64,000 nt of DNA from assembly GCA_024305405.1 (NCBI GenBank), contig JAKNDB010000064.1, forward strand, positions 930,001 through 994,000. The letters are read 5' to 3'. The first letter of the stretch is position 1; each line of letters begins with the position of its first letter. This document shows, piece by piece, positions 11,607-25,618 of this stretch. The notes beneath the pieces are model-generated. The model searched no databases and was not told the origin of the DNA. It saw nothing but the letters and a program-made list of their open reading frames with translations. Source of the stretch: Dirofilaria immitis. Lineage: Eukaryota; Nematoda; Chromadorea; Rhabditida; Onchocercidae. The position numbers and the translations under genes are program-made.

Positions 11607-14600
11607 TTATCTCTCCACCACTTCGGAACAATTTTTCTCGATTGCCTTACGCAAATGATTTTTGTATGTGAAAATATCACCATCCCATTTGGTGATTGTT
11701 TGCTTATCACATACCCATATCTCTTCAGCTACCTAGAAACGAAAAATGTCCAACTATATCATTTGATAGAATAATTATTTATACGAATTGCAAAAATGAC
11801 AGCGATCAATTAACATTAATAAGCAATATTGATGATGCTATTAAATGAACTATTATCTGTGAATATTGACGATTTGTATTAAAAAAAAAAAGAAAAAAAC
11901 ATTGATAAGATAGAAGAAATTCAAAATACTAATCGAATAAGAATTACCTGATGCACTAAACGGAAATCGTGCGAAACGAGAATCATTCCTCCTCGAAAAC
12001 AATTAATTGCTTCTGCTAATGCATCAATACTTTCCAAATCTAGATGATTGGTAGGTTCATCAAGCAGTAAAGATGAGGCTGTTGCCAAGCCAACCAAGCG
12101 AATGATACTCTACATCGCTGTCCATCAGACAGTTGTTTCATCGGACAAACCTTTAAAAATTAATCAAATATTGAAGAGAAATAAACTCACTATTCGAAAT
12201 TGATGCAAGTGTCGGAAATGGATAACTCAATAAACAGCAGGTCATAAAAAGGGATTCTTGGCGTTTTGCAAAAGTTTTTAATTAGTCTACGAATATACCT
12301 GCTCTCTCCCAGTCAATCCATAACGACCGATAATTTTCCTCATATCCTCTTTCTCTTTAACGTCCGGAAATGACATCATCAAATATTCCAGGGCAGACTT
12401 TTCTAACGGCAATTCTTCATGCAAATGCTGCAAATTATTCACAAATTTGAACGGTTGAAATAAATCATTTGATGCGATTTATCGAAGTACCAAACTGAAA
12501 CTGATAAAAGTACTGCTGACAAAAGATCAAAACTATCGGAATGAAAAACTTGATGTAATTATGAAACTCAAGATATACTAACTTATTTGTAAAATTACTA
12601 TCATTTACAGACCTGATGATAACGTCCCATTTTGCAGTGTGAATGACGCCTTATGAGGCCATTTGATGGCATTACATCGCCTGATATCAACTTTAACAAT
12701 GTCGATTTCCCTGCTCCATTTGGCCCAACCAGAGCAATACGAGTGTCCAGGTCTATTCCAAAGTCGAGATCTTTATAAATCAGTGGCTGAAATATACAGT
12801 TCCATTTCTGTTGCTCAATTATTTATTTATTAAGTTGAAAAACCAGTAACGCGACGTGTTTTATTCGGTACTTAAGCAATTTTTTCAGTCATTTGATAGT
12901 CCAGTAGATCTACTTTAGTGGAAAATTTTTTTCCAGAAAACCATTAATAATCAATCTCTTATAAAAGCAAACTCCGAGTGGGATTTCTAACATGAAACTT
13001 ACAGTTTTCTCATTATACTGGAAAGATACATGTTGCACCATTATAACCGGAGGTGGAATTGTACCCGGATCAAAAAGTAAAATTGTTTCACCTGAAAAGT
13101 GAACAAAGATAATAACTGTTTCTTCAACTAAAACAAAGAAATTTATAGCGATAGAAAACACAATCGAAATGCATAGAATTAACCTTCTCGCTAACAACTT
13201 TTTCAGTTAATCCGACAGCTACCATCTTAGCCATCGTTTTCTCTTTGCTCTGAGCTTGACGGGCAAGTTTGGCGCTACCATGACCAAATCTAGCGATATA
13301 TTCCTGTATAAAATTTTATGATGAAATTCTATTGAAATCATTTAACTTATCAAGTCAATATATATTTCATTCATGAATTGATAGACCAAATCAAACAAAA
13401 ATAAAAATAAAATTACACAAAAGTTAGTCTCTAACTTTCATGTGCTGTAACTGATCTTGCTCCCATTTGTAACGTTTCATTTGATTTTCAAGCAATTCGG
13501 TTCGCGTACGTACATATGTATCATAATTACCCTGAAGTATTTCACTACTCATTAATCTTTGTTTCCACCAATAATTTCCCAATCCGAATAAATGTCTAAA
13601 TAGCTGACACTATGAATCTCTCCGAAATGAATATTTACTGCATTCATTAGGTGGTAAGACCAAGTATTATAATACACTCAAATTACAACAGTTTTCACTC
13701 CCTCTTTTTCTTTTCACTTGAGATGTTTATTCCAAAAAATCAGAAATTTGAAACTATTACAATTAAGTGAAATAAAGAAGCAATAAATAAATATTAAACA
13801 TTAAAGAATTAAACCCACTCCATAATATTCTAACTTCTTTTGGAACAAATGAATGATATTTGTGCAGACACCATTCATAAAATCTTGTGAGTGTGAAACG
13901 ATCAGCAAAGTTCTTTTGTACCTTAAAAATGTATGACAATTGCCATTTCACCTTTTCAAGTGATGAAATTAAAAAAAAAAAAAAAAAAAAACCTCTAAAT
14001 TCTAGTTATCTCCTTCAGTACTAAAAACTTAATTATCACATGAATTGTGTAACATATGAAAAATGTTATATATCTGTCGACATTTCCATGCCAGATTTCA
14101 TTCCAAAATTCTGTCATTCTAAAATTCTGAATTATGATCATTAATCGGAAAATATAACTGTAAAAATTTACGTACGCAGCCAATTCTTTCTCAAGCCATA
14201 CGCAAGCTTCCAAATCAAGATGATTGGTTGGTTCGTCCAGTAATAGTAATGATGGTTTCAGATACAATGCTCGAGCTAATGCAATTCGCATTCGCCAACC
14301 TCCTAAAGACATAGTATAATGCTGTTCAGAATCCAAATTCGGAACATGATTTTATTATCTCCATGATGAAAATAAAAAAAGCCCAAAATTTATGCAAACC
14401 TGAAAAGTCTTTGCATTTTTTAAGCATCATTTGCCTAGTGAAACCAAGACCATATAAAATTTCGGCAGCTTTTGCTTCTGCTCTGTCAGCATCCATCTCT
14501 TCTAGACGATCGTAGATATCCAATAACTTTTCTTGACTTTCTATAAAATAAATATCTGAATATATTTCGACCAATGAAATATTTCTGAATTGTAATAAAG

Positions 14601-16486
14601 GAAAATCACGAACCATCATCCGACGAAGCCGCTAGTTCCTCAGCTTGGGTCTCGAGTGCTTTTCTCTGTTCGTCAACATCGCATACTACCTGAATGATTT
14701 CTAGTTAAGCTGTAGTTTAAACTTATTTCGTCATCGCATTTACTAAGCTCATGATAATTCACATTAATCGAAATCTTACTTAAAATGTACAACACACCTT
14801 TAAGGCACTATCATTACAGGCAGCCATTTCACGAGACACCAAAAACATATCTACGTGATCAGGAATTGGCATTTCCCGGCGAAATATTGCTTGCATTAAA
14901 GTAGACTTTCCTAAAATAGACCAGCAAAAATATACTAATAATTTACAAGAATGATTTTTTAAAACAAAAACATTTGCAAGACCAACCACTTCCATTTAAA
15001 CCAATAAGGCCATAACGGCGTCCCATATTTAATTCAAGTTTTGTGTCCGTTACAATTTCGCGTCCATGAAATGTCACCGTTAGTCCTTCTATTTTGAGAT
15101 CCATAGATCTAAATTTACATGGTCCTTACAAATTTCACAAAAATTTTTTCAAGACTTTCATATATGCTAACTAATTGAAATGAAACATTAGAAAAGTGAT
15201 TTGATCCAAAAATACTTATTTTAAAATTTTGGCAGTTCACGGAATTCTCCTGTCAGAATTACTTCGAATAAAATTTAAAAAAAAAAATCACAGTGGATGA
15301 GAAGTCAATGCTCCTGCAACTGATCTCGCCTTTGCATTTTCCAATTCTAATTTTTCAAGCATTGCAGCAGCTACATCGATTACATCATCCATAGATGGAA
15401 TTGGTATGGAAGTGCCTGCGATATATATTATTTACAAATTTAACAAAATATTCTGCAGTTGTTCTTCCGCTTCATCAAATTAAAAGAGAAAATTCAGAAT
15501 CTAACTAAAAACATAAACGTTTCAGCACGTTTAATTTGACTTCCTATAAATTTTACTTTTGTTGAAAAACAAAACCTCTATTACACTGGAAGTTTTTGAC
15601 TAGTCCTTTTCATTTTTTCATTATTAAACTTTTCATCGATAATTTAGTAGCAATAATCAAGATTTAATAAATGACTAAAGATTAACTACCATTTTGCATA
15701 TGTGAGCTTTCCTCTGGAGCAGGTGATCCGATACCTTCATTATTCTCCTGAAATATATATTTCTTGAAACTTACGATTGACATATAGTATAAAAATTATA
15801 TAACTAGTTCTAAATGTTAACTTCTTCTTCACATCATTTTACGTGAAATGCCCTGCACATGATACAATTTCCACTAATTACGATCAAATATTTTTGTTCC
15901 CTTGGTCCTTTCATTTTACAATAAATGTTCTTTCTGATCAAATTATGCAAATTAGCTAAAATTACAAACTAAAATTCCATTTCACTAAATATTCAAAAGT
16001 GTCAAACATATTCAAGCATACAATATTCGTATTGTATTTACATTAGTGTAATATAGGATTATTTCTTTATATAATTAAATTATTGATGATCTTTATACTA
16101 TATAATGTGTCATATCTCGAACTTTATATAAATATAATATCAATGTATATCTTATATTAGGCTATAATGTAAACATTATAGATATCATATAAATATTATG
16201 TTCTACCTTTTATTCAATTTTTTAACTACTATATATGATATTTCAATAATATAGTATAATGTAAGCATGACAGCCTAATATAAGATATACATTAATATAT
16301 ATATACAATAATATATCGAGATTATATTTTATAACTATATCATAATACTTCATTTTCTAAACATTTAAAAAGAAAATTCAATTCACTAATTATCATACTT
16401 ACCAATTTTTGATCTCGATTTCTATTACGATTTTTAGCTGCTTGCTTCTTTGCTGCATCACGCCGTTTCTTCGCATCCGAAGGCAT
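11607..16486 (-). CDS. abcf-2: ABCF2 (GCN20-type) soluble ABC ATPase, 16 exons
   Basis: Exons: 16403-16486, 15690-15747, 15292-15415, 14987-15108, 14798-14910, 14614-14689, 14400-14540, 14176-14302, 13819-13921, 13436-13531, 13184-13303, 13003-13091, 12613-12786, 12299-12427, 11948-12150, 11607-11732. About 628 residues, the usual ABCF2 length. It starts [20 protein letters not shown], a basic N-terminus typical of ABCF2. First ATPase domain: Walker A GLNGSGKST (~residues 125-133), signature [10 protein letters not shown], Walker [13 protein letters not shown]. Second: GPNGAGKST (~439), [11 protein letters not shown] (~526), and the same Walker B. There are no membrane segments; ABCF proteins act on ribosomes and translation. 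Two frame breaks are present: one missing T in the second Walker B (12069-12071), and a phase mismatch between exons 11 and 12 that one extra G at 13183-13184 would fix. Confidence 0.97.
16072..16345. mobile_element. Fold-back (MITE-like) inverted repeat in abcf-2 intron 1
   Basis: Bases 16142-16163 and 16272-16293 are a perfect 22 bp inverted repeat. The flanks continue as weaker matches, with ATCTCGA words on both sides, so the whole palindrome spans roughly 270 bp. It contains no open frame. The shape fits a non-autonomous fold-back element, but no target-site duplication could be fixed and the AT-richness weakens the case. Confidence 0.5.
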
Positions 16487-16518
16487 CGATGATCAAACTA
16501 TATTTATGTTTACCCAAG

Positions 16519-16522
16519 TCTA
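16519..16522 (-). promoter_or_regulatory. Candidate trans-splice acceptor for abcf-2
   Basis: On the minus strand AAATTTTAG ends about 33 bases before the ATG at 16486. It is a plausible spliced-leader site. Confidence 0.4.
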
Positions 16523-16940
16523 AAATTTGATATTTCAAAATTGATACATAATGCATTTATTAACACATAATATTTATTTTACTAACATACAATGCTTAAA
16601 TTTATGTTTATACTTATTACTAACATTGTTTATACTTATTATTATTATATATTCACGCTTAGATTTCTAATATATTCACACTTAGATTTCAAATATTAAC
16701 GTGAAACTTGAAAATTATATTTGCTAAAATGATAAGAAATTATCAATAAGTTATCGCATCTTTTTCATAACAAATTTTGCATAAAAAATTGTGCTATATA
16801 AATATGTAAATATTTAAATTTTTCATTTTAATTCGCTTCAAATATAAAATAAATAAAGAAAGAACAAAGCATTTTATTATCGTATAACTAATAATTATTT
16901 TTCATTACAGCAATTAATATTTTTCTATTTATTAAAATTC

Positions 16941-17152
16941 CCTCTCTCTCTCTCTCTCCTCCCTCTCTCTCTCTCTCTCAATTTTCTTCCCAATTTCCGC
17001 TAACTATTCCAATCTAAATCTCATAAGTGTTCCAACTGTTCTTGCTTAATAATATTTCCATTAAATTCTATTCTTCGCTAATGCTTTTACCACCCACTCA
17101 TCTTTTTCCTCTCTCTCCTTCTCTTCCTCTCTCTCTCTCTCTCCTTCTCCCT
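16941..17152. repeat. Two CT-dinucleotide tracts
   Basis: (CT)n runs at 16941-16979 and 17111-17152, separated by ordinary AT-rich DNA. A 64-codon frame across the second tract is a low-complexity artefact. Confidence 0.9.
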
Positions 17153-18878
17153 CTTAATCATTATCATTGTTATCATTTATTATCATCTGCAGGGGAAAAA
17201 AAGAAAAATTTTAATGAATGATTTGTTTTTTTTAAATATAAGTTTTAGTGAACTTAAAACTAAATTTCATGTATTATCAGTGCATTTCAGTGCTATCTTA
17301 CAATTCTATTTTTCTAACAATACTAAGTAGAAATTATTTTTCACTTTTTCTCATATCTTTTACATTCCTATCAGTTTATTATCAGTAAAACTAATAAACA
17401 GCTGTTTGTCAGCTGATTACACGAATAAATGAGCGTAGAAGATCTCATAACACACATATTCAGTAAGATGTCGACGTTTTTACTTCATACGATACAAATT
17501 TCAATTACTAATTTATTTGCGTGATATCTCTCTTATAACTTTCCATATTTACAATATACATAAGCATGAATGAATTCTATTTTACTAATATTTGTTAGTA
17601 TTCTAGATTATTACTTTTATCGAATATTTTATTATTGCTAATATTTTCTTTGTTATTTCCTTTCTAACATTTTAAATTATTACTATTTCTAATCTATCAT
17701 ATAGAATATTAATATGTTAATATTTATAATGAAAAATGTTTTCATTATAAATATTATCTAATAAAATAATTTTCAATAATTATTTATTGCTATTTCGAAG
17801 TTATGTTGGACAAATTTGCGAGGAATAGTTAGCGCTTCAAAATAAGTTCAAAATTTGAGACAAAATTAGAAGCTAAATTAAGACTAAGATAATAATAAAA
17901 ATTGAGCTTAAGCAAAAATCTCAGAAAAGATCCTTGGCCAAGTAATTTTATGGCCAAAACTTTAAACTTACAACAAAAACTTCCGTAAACAAATCTCTCC
18001 CATTTCCATATTTAATTAGCTTCAGCAGAGCAACTGATTCTTACAACGCTATTTTTTGGCAGCCATCCAGAAACTAATATGAAAGTTTTAAAAGCTTTTC
18101 CTAAAAAATGCGAAGTGGTGACAGTGTTTCGTGACGACTCATTCGTTACTCCACGTTTGTGTGTTAGACGGTTTGACCACAATTGGCGTATGTAGGTTAC
18201 GTGGAAGATACGGAGAAAATTCTGGATACGTTAGAGCTACATTCAAATGAACACCAAAGAGCAGAAGTTACGTGAAAGAAATTTATGAATGTATAGGAGC
18301 ATTTGTAATCGATAAATAAAAGTATTGAATAAGAATGGTTAGATATCTGTGCTCTTGCCCTTTCCCTCTCTTTCTTTTCCCTCGTATTGTTTTGTTTATA
18401 AGATTTTATGGAATTAATGTTATTGTTTTAAGATATGTTTGATGTGTTATTTTACAAAAATATAAATAAATAGCATATACTATTTCTTTTTTGATGCAAA
18501 AATATTTTTTTATTACTCAAATTTTATTATTTTTGCTCTTTAAATTGAGATTATCTAATTTTGGACGCTTTGCTATGAGAATAAGAAGCCTAATAGTTTG
18601 TTTTGCAAATGAGAATTTATCAAAAGAAATTTCTGATTTTTGACTCTTCAATTTCTTCAAACTTTTCCTGAAATATTTTAAAATAAATTTTCCAATTAGT
18701 CTTCAAATCGTGCAAATGAAATTATTGCTATTATTGCTTAAATAGCTAAGTAAATAACTGGACAAGCTTTTCTTTACCTTCTTATCAGTGTATTGTTGAG
18801 TAGCACACTATATTATTTGCTGAATAATTTGGCTTTTGAGTTTGTCAATTCGGATTCATTATTCTATCAAATATTTTC

Positions 18879-18880
18879 AG
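18879..18880 (+). promoter_or_regulatory. Candidate trans-splice acceptor for the translocase
   Basis: ATATTTTCAG ends at 18880, 22 bases before ATG 18903 and 56 before ATG 18937. It is an excellent nematode acceptor with no coding exon upstream. It argues that translation starts just after it. Confidence 0.55.
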
Positions 18881-18902
18881 CTACTAACCCCATATATTTC
18901 CC

Positions 18903-20941
18903 ATGTCATCCACAACAGCCCAACCACAAGGTTTTGATGCAAAAATTCCTGATTGATTTAGCATCTGGCGGAACAGCAGCTGCTGTTTCCAAAACTGCTG
19001 TTGCACCTATCGAACGCGTCAAACTGCTTCTTCAGGTAATAATTTTACAAATGAAGATATTCTTCCCAGTGCTGTTTTAGTGTTTTAGATGCCTCTATCT
19101 ATGTTAATACTCTCTTAAAGTTGATGCTATATAATAAAATTTATTAATAGTAAAATTTAGCGACTGAAACGGGGGTCGTGACAGGAAAAGAAACAAAGGG
19201 AGAATCCATGTTTTGCATAAGGTTTTTTTTTTTTTATTGCAGAATCCATGCGAAATTACTATACTATTATGATCGTATAGTCAACTATCTTTTCTTGTTT
19301 GCAACTAGATGAGATGGTATGGTGTAAATCAAACGAATGATTAACAGTTAGGAAACTTGATAGATTACATCAGTATTACTGACTTCGAATCTTTTAAATA
19401 AAAATTTACAGAGAAATGCAGGTTGTTCTCAAATATATTGTTGTTCAGTGTTGAGGCTGTTCGAAATAATCCCAAGTTGTATATTAGTTGTATCAGAAAA
19501 ATATAAAATACTACTCATTCATGTTGAAACATTTTTATTTTTTTTTCGAAGGAGTTCTCTAATGATTTCAGTCTCATTTTGGATTTCATTTGGAGATGAA
19601 ATTATAGGTTTAAAGAAAATAGTTTCTTCAATGCGCTGTAGTAAGCAAACACAAATTACAACATGCAGATTAATGGTGCTGTGCATACTAATGATAGTTA
19701 TTACAGCAGCTATTATTTATTTCTCCGTCAGAGAGAATAATTCATTTTTTTTAGGTACAACATGCGTCCAAAACAATTGAGGCTGATAAACGTTACAAGG
19801 GTATTATCGATGTATTCAAGCGTGTCCCTGTTGAGCAGGGTTTTGCATCGTTTTGGCGCGGTAATTTGGCGAATGTGATACGATACTTCCTCACACAAGC
19901 ATTAAATTTTGCATTCAAAGATACTTACAAGAAGATTTTCGTTGCAGGATATGACAAAGATAAAGTAAAGTCTTGTGGATAAAGTTAATAAGAGTGAATG
20001 TAATAATAAGAAAAACACTAAAAAGTGAACATAATATTTGTAATTATATTTAATAATAGTAGTATCATGCAAGGTTTCGAGAAATTTATATGGTTGAATC
20101 TCAGGTTATTGCAAAAGAAGAATTTATGATTCTGGTATTATAAACAACGTTATTGCAGGATTTTTGGAAATTCTTTGGTGGTAATTTATTGAGTGGCGGT
20201 GCTGCAGGTGCAACTTCTTTATGTTTTGTATATCCGCTTGATTTTGCTCGTACTCGTCTCGCAGTTGACGTTGGCAAGGGTGCGACCCGTGAATTCAATG
20301 GTCTGGTAGACTGTTTAGTAAAAGTTGTAAAAGCGACGGCCCAATTGGGCTTTACCGTGGTTTTATGGTATCGGTGCAAGGCATCATCGTTTATCGTGCA
20401 GCCTACTTCGGTCTTTTTGATACAATCAAAATGATGGTTTCTACAGACAAAAAGAAACTCAACTTCTTCGTTGCCTGGATGATTGCTCAGGTTTGTTATT
20501 TGCTTGAAGTTTCGTTACTTTCCATTATCGAATACAGTTCGATTCATTAGCCTTTTCGGATTTGGCCGAAAAAAACTTGAACTTTTAATGTGTTGATTGC
20601 ATGAAAGATTTGCTTCCTGATTAATATTTCTAGCGAACTCTGTGTTTTTTGATAGAATTAAATTGTAAACTAATGTGTACGTCAGTTAATTGATGTCATT
20701 TTAGGTCGTAACCGTTGGATCTGGAATTCTGTCATATCCATGGGATACTGTGCGTCGGCGAATGATGATGCAGTCTGGTCGCAAAGAAATACTTTATACA
20801 AATACTTGGGATTGTGCAAAGAAGATTGTTGCTAACGAAGGAGTCACTGCACTCTACAAGGGTGCTCTTTCTAATGTCTTCAGAGGCACAGGTGGCGCAC
20901 TCGTATTAGCTATTTACGATGAAATCCAAAAGTTCTTATAA
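18903..20941 (+). CDS. ant-1: Mitochondrial ADP/ATP translocase (4 exons)
   Basis: Exons: 18903-19035, 19755-19964, 20159-20490, 20705-20941. It exchanges ADP and ATP across the inner mitochondrial membrane. Landmarks are the carrier motif after helix 1 ([11 protein letters not shown]), [45 protein letters not shown] with a second carrier motif, [18 protein letters not shown] holding the ADP/ATP-carrier RRRMMM signature, and the end DEIQKFL. Exon 3 lacks one A at 20329-20332: as given, the frame derails just before the segment [14 protein letters not shown]. The start is uncertain. ATG 18937 is in frame and gives a shortened N-terminus of 292 residues in total. ATG 18903 gives a better N-terminus ([13 protein letters not shown]) but is out of frame across the A5 run 18941-18945 (two bases missing or one extra). 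Confidence 0.96.
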
Positions 20942-21866
20942 ACTGCCAGTTGTAAGAAGTCTAGGTATTTCGAACATACGGGCGACATCTGGTCCCCTTC
21001 GCATTTACTCTATAGCGGGATTCACTATATAAATACCCAGAGATGTGCTCCATTTGTCGTACATAATGTTTGATCTTGTCATTTCTAATTATATACCTCA
21101 TTTTCTAATTTAGGATTTGGAAACTTGTATAACTATTTCAATGTATGGGGTGTAAGCTTCAACTTAACACAATCTATCCGGTGATTAAATCACTTCTTAG
21201 TAAGATACCTCATTAACTTTCCAGTAGGATACCTCATTATGTTTTCATTTTTCAGTACTTTTTCATATGTTGTTGCTAGATTTCTTATTGACAGTTTCAG
21301 ATTCGTTTAATTCTTGTAATTCTTGATAAATGTTTAAGACGTCGGTGTAATGAAGTTACGGATATTGATAAAATAGATAAGACCAGTCACTAACGCATTT
21401 AACGCTTTATAGTTCACATCTTAATTTTTCCATATGACTGGGATTGTGGAAGATTGCGGAAGTAATTTTGTTTCTTCAATACAGTATTCCTGAGAAATAA
21501 TCCATTGATAAGTGGAAACATGATATAAACGGAAACTGGGAGTTCATTTCAACGAATCATAATAGAGTTAGAAAATTTAAAGGATTCCTTAAATTGCATA
21601 AAATCAGCATTTAAGTTCAGGTTATAATCAGCAAATGTATAATCAGTTTAGAATGAAAATTATTTAAAATAATGATGGTAGATCAAAAAGTTATAACGAA
21701 ATGTCCGATTCATATATCACAAAATTCGGAAAACCCAATAAAATAGGCAAGAATAGCATTGCACGACAGTGAGATCATTGATGCATGTGATTTAACTTAC
21801 AATTATCTCAAAACAGCATTTAACTTAAATTATAATTATCTCAAAACAGCATTTAACTTAAATTAC
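20942..21866. other. Convergent 3' region of translocase and cdk-5
   Basis: The two genes end facing each other, so the stretch should carry both 3' UTRs. An AATAAA at about 21737-21742 could serve the plus-strand translocase, though it is nearly 800 bases from the stop. A perfect two-copy 33 bp tandem repeat lies at about 21801-21865, directly after the cdk-5 stop. No coding sequence is seen. Confidence 0.6.
21801..21865. repeat. Two-copy 33 bp tandem repeat at the cdk-5 3' end
   Basis: Two adjacent identical copies each contain AATTATCTCAAAACAGCATT followed by TAACTTAAATTA. They abut the stop codon of cdk-5 and would lie in its 3' UTR. Confidence 0.85.
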
Positions 21867-24647
<2,781 letters not shown>

Positions 24648-25618
24648 TTCACTTCAATACGTCTCTTATTAGATCTATGTCACGTTGATATTCCAAATAT
24701 GTTATTGTCCTTTAATAATGCTTTACGCTTACGTTTGAAGAAAATATGCCTTCCCTTACTTTTTGATATAATCTAACTTTTGTTGATTATCCATTAAACT
24801 TTCTGCTAAGTTAATTTAATATATTTCGAAACAAATCTGAAATTTATTATAGAAATCATATAATATGAATTAAGTTGATCAAATAATTGAACTAATAAAA
24901 CTAATAATGAATAAAATTCCGGCGAAGGAATATCCCGAACTTCCGAACCCAACTAATGCCTGAACCTCGGAAGCATATGCACGGGATGTAGAGTTTTCAA
25001 AATGATGTCATCATAAGGAGATATGTATTTCCCTTAATCTTAGCAGGAACTCGCGGGATAGCGGTATGGGAAGTGATAGTGTTCGAGATGGCAGATTAAC
25101 TCCTGTTTGTATGTATTTTATATGAAATGACGATTTTGTATCATTTATCAACACTAATAATAAAATTGAGTTTCTTAAAGAGAAAATTTGGAATTCTGAG
25201 ATTTTCATAAAATTGAATTCAACGATTTATAGTTTCCAAAAAGTCTTAATATTTTGGGAATCTATATGGCACCATAGAGAGATTAATATGATAATTATTT
25301 GATAAAATGAAGTATTATGTATGATTAATACATCAGATCATTCGTGACATGGCATATCAATGATAATAATCTGTATGGAATTTATCAATAGCATTAAACA
25401 TTACTACGAAGAGAATTAAAAAATGCTTTGGAAATATTAAGGAATTTTCCTTTGATAAATACGATTCATCATGTTCTGATGCTTTGTATATGTTCTTTAT
25501 TGGTCTATAGATATTTCACGAAGAGAATAGAATCTGAAAAATATTCCTAAATTCCTCGAATTCATGAGGCATATGATCGGTTTTGCAATAAGCGCATGAC
25601 GATATTTTATGTGAATAT
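24648..25618. other. Intergenic region upstream of cdk-5
   Basis: This holds the cdk-5 promoter and the 3' flank of the growth-factor gene, both on the minus strand. A patch at about 24915-25110 is clearly less AT-rich. It gives coding-looking minus-strand fragments (EVQALVGFGSSGYSFAGILF and LPSRTLSLPIPLSREFLL) that are broken by stops. I cannot assign them to a family. They could be unrecognised 3' exons or a gene remnant. Confidence 0.45.

Larger units (their letters stand above)
16487..18902. other. Divergent intergenic region between abcf-2 and the translocase
   Basis: The two genes are transcribed away from each other, so this 2.4 kb must hold both promoters. It has two CT-rich simple repeats (16941-16979 and 17111-17152). 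It also has a less AT-rich patch at about 18000-18250 with no clear open frame, which may be promoter or non-coding 5' exon sequence. No other gene is recognised. Confidence 0.6.

Noticed and set aside
19448..19780. 110-codon frame in the translocase's first intron
   Set aside because: It runs through an intron with intact splice sites on both sides and has no family resemblance.
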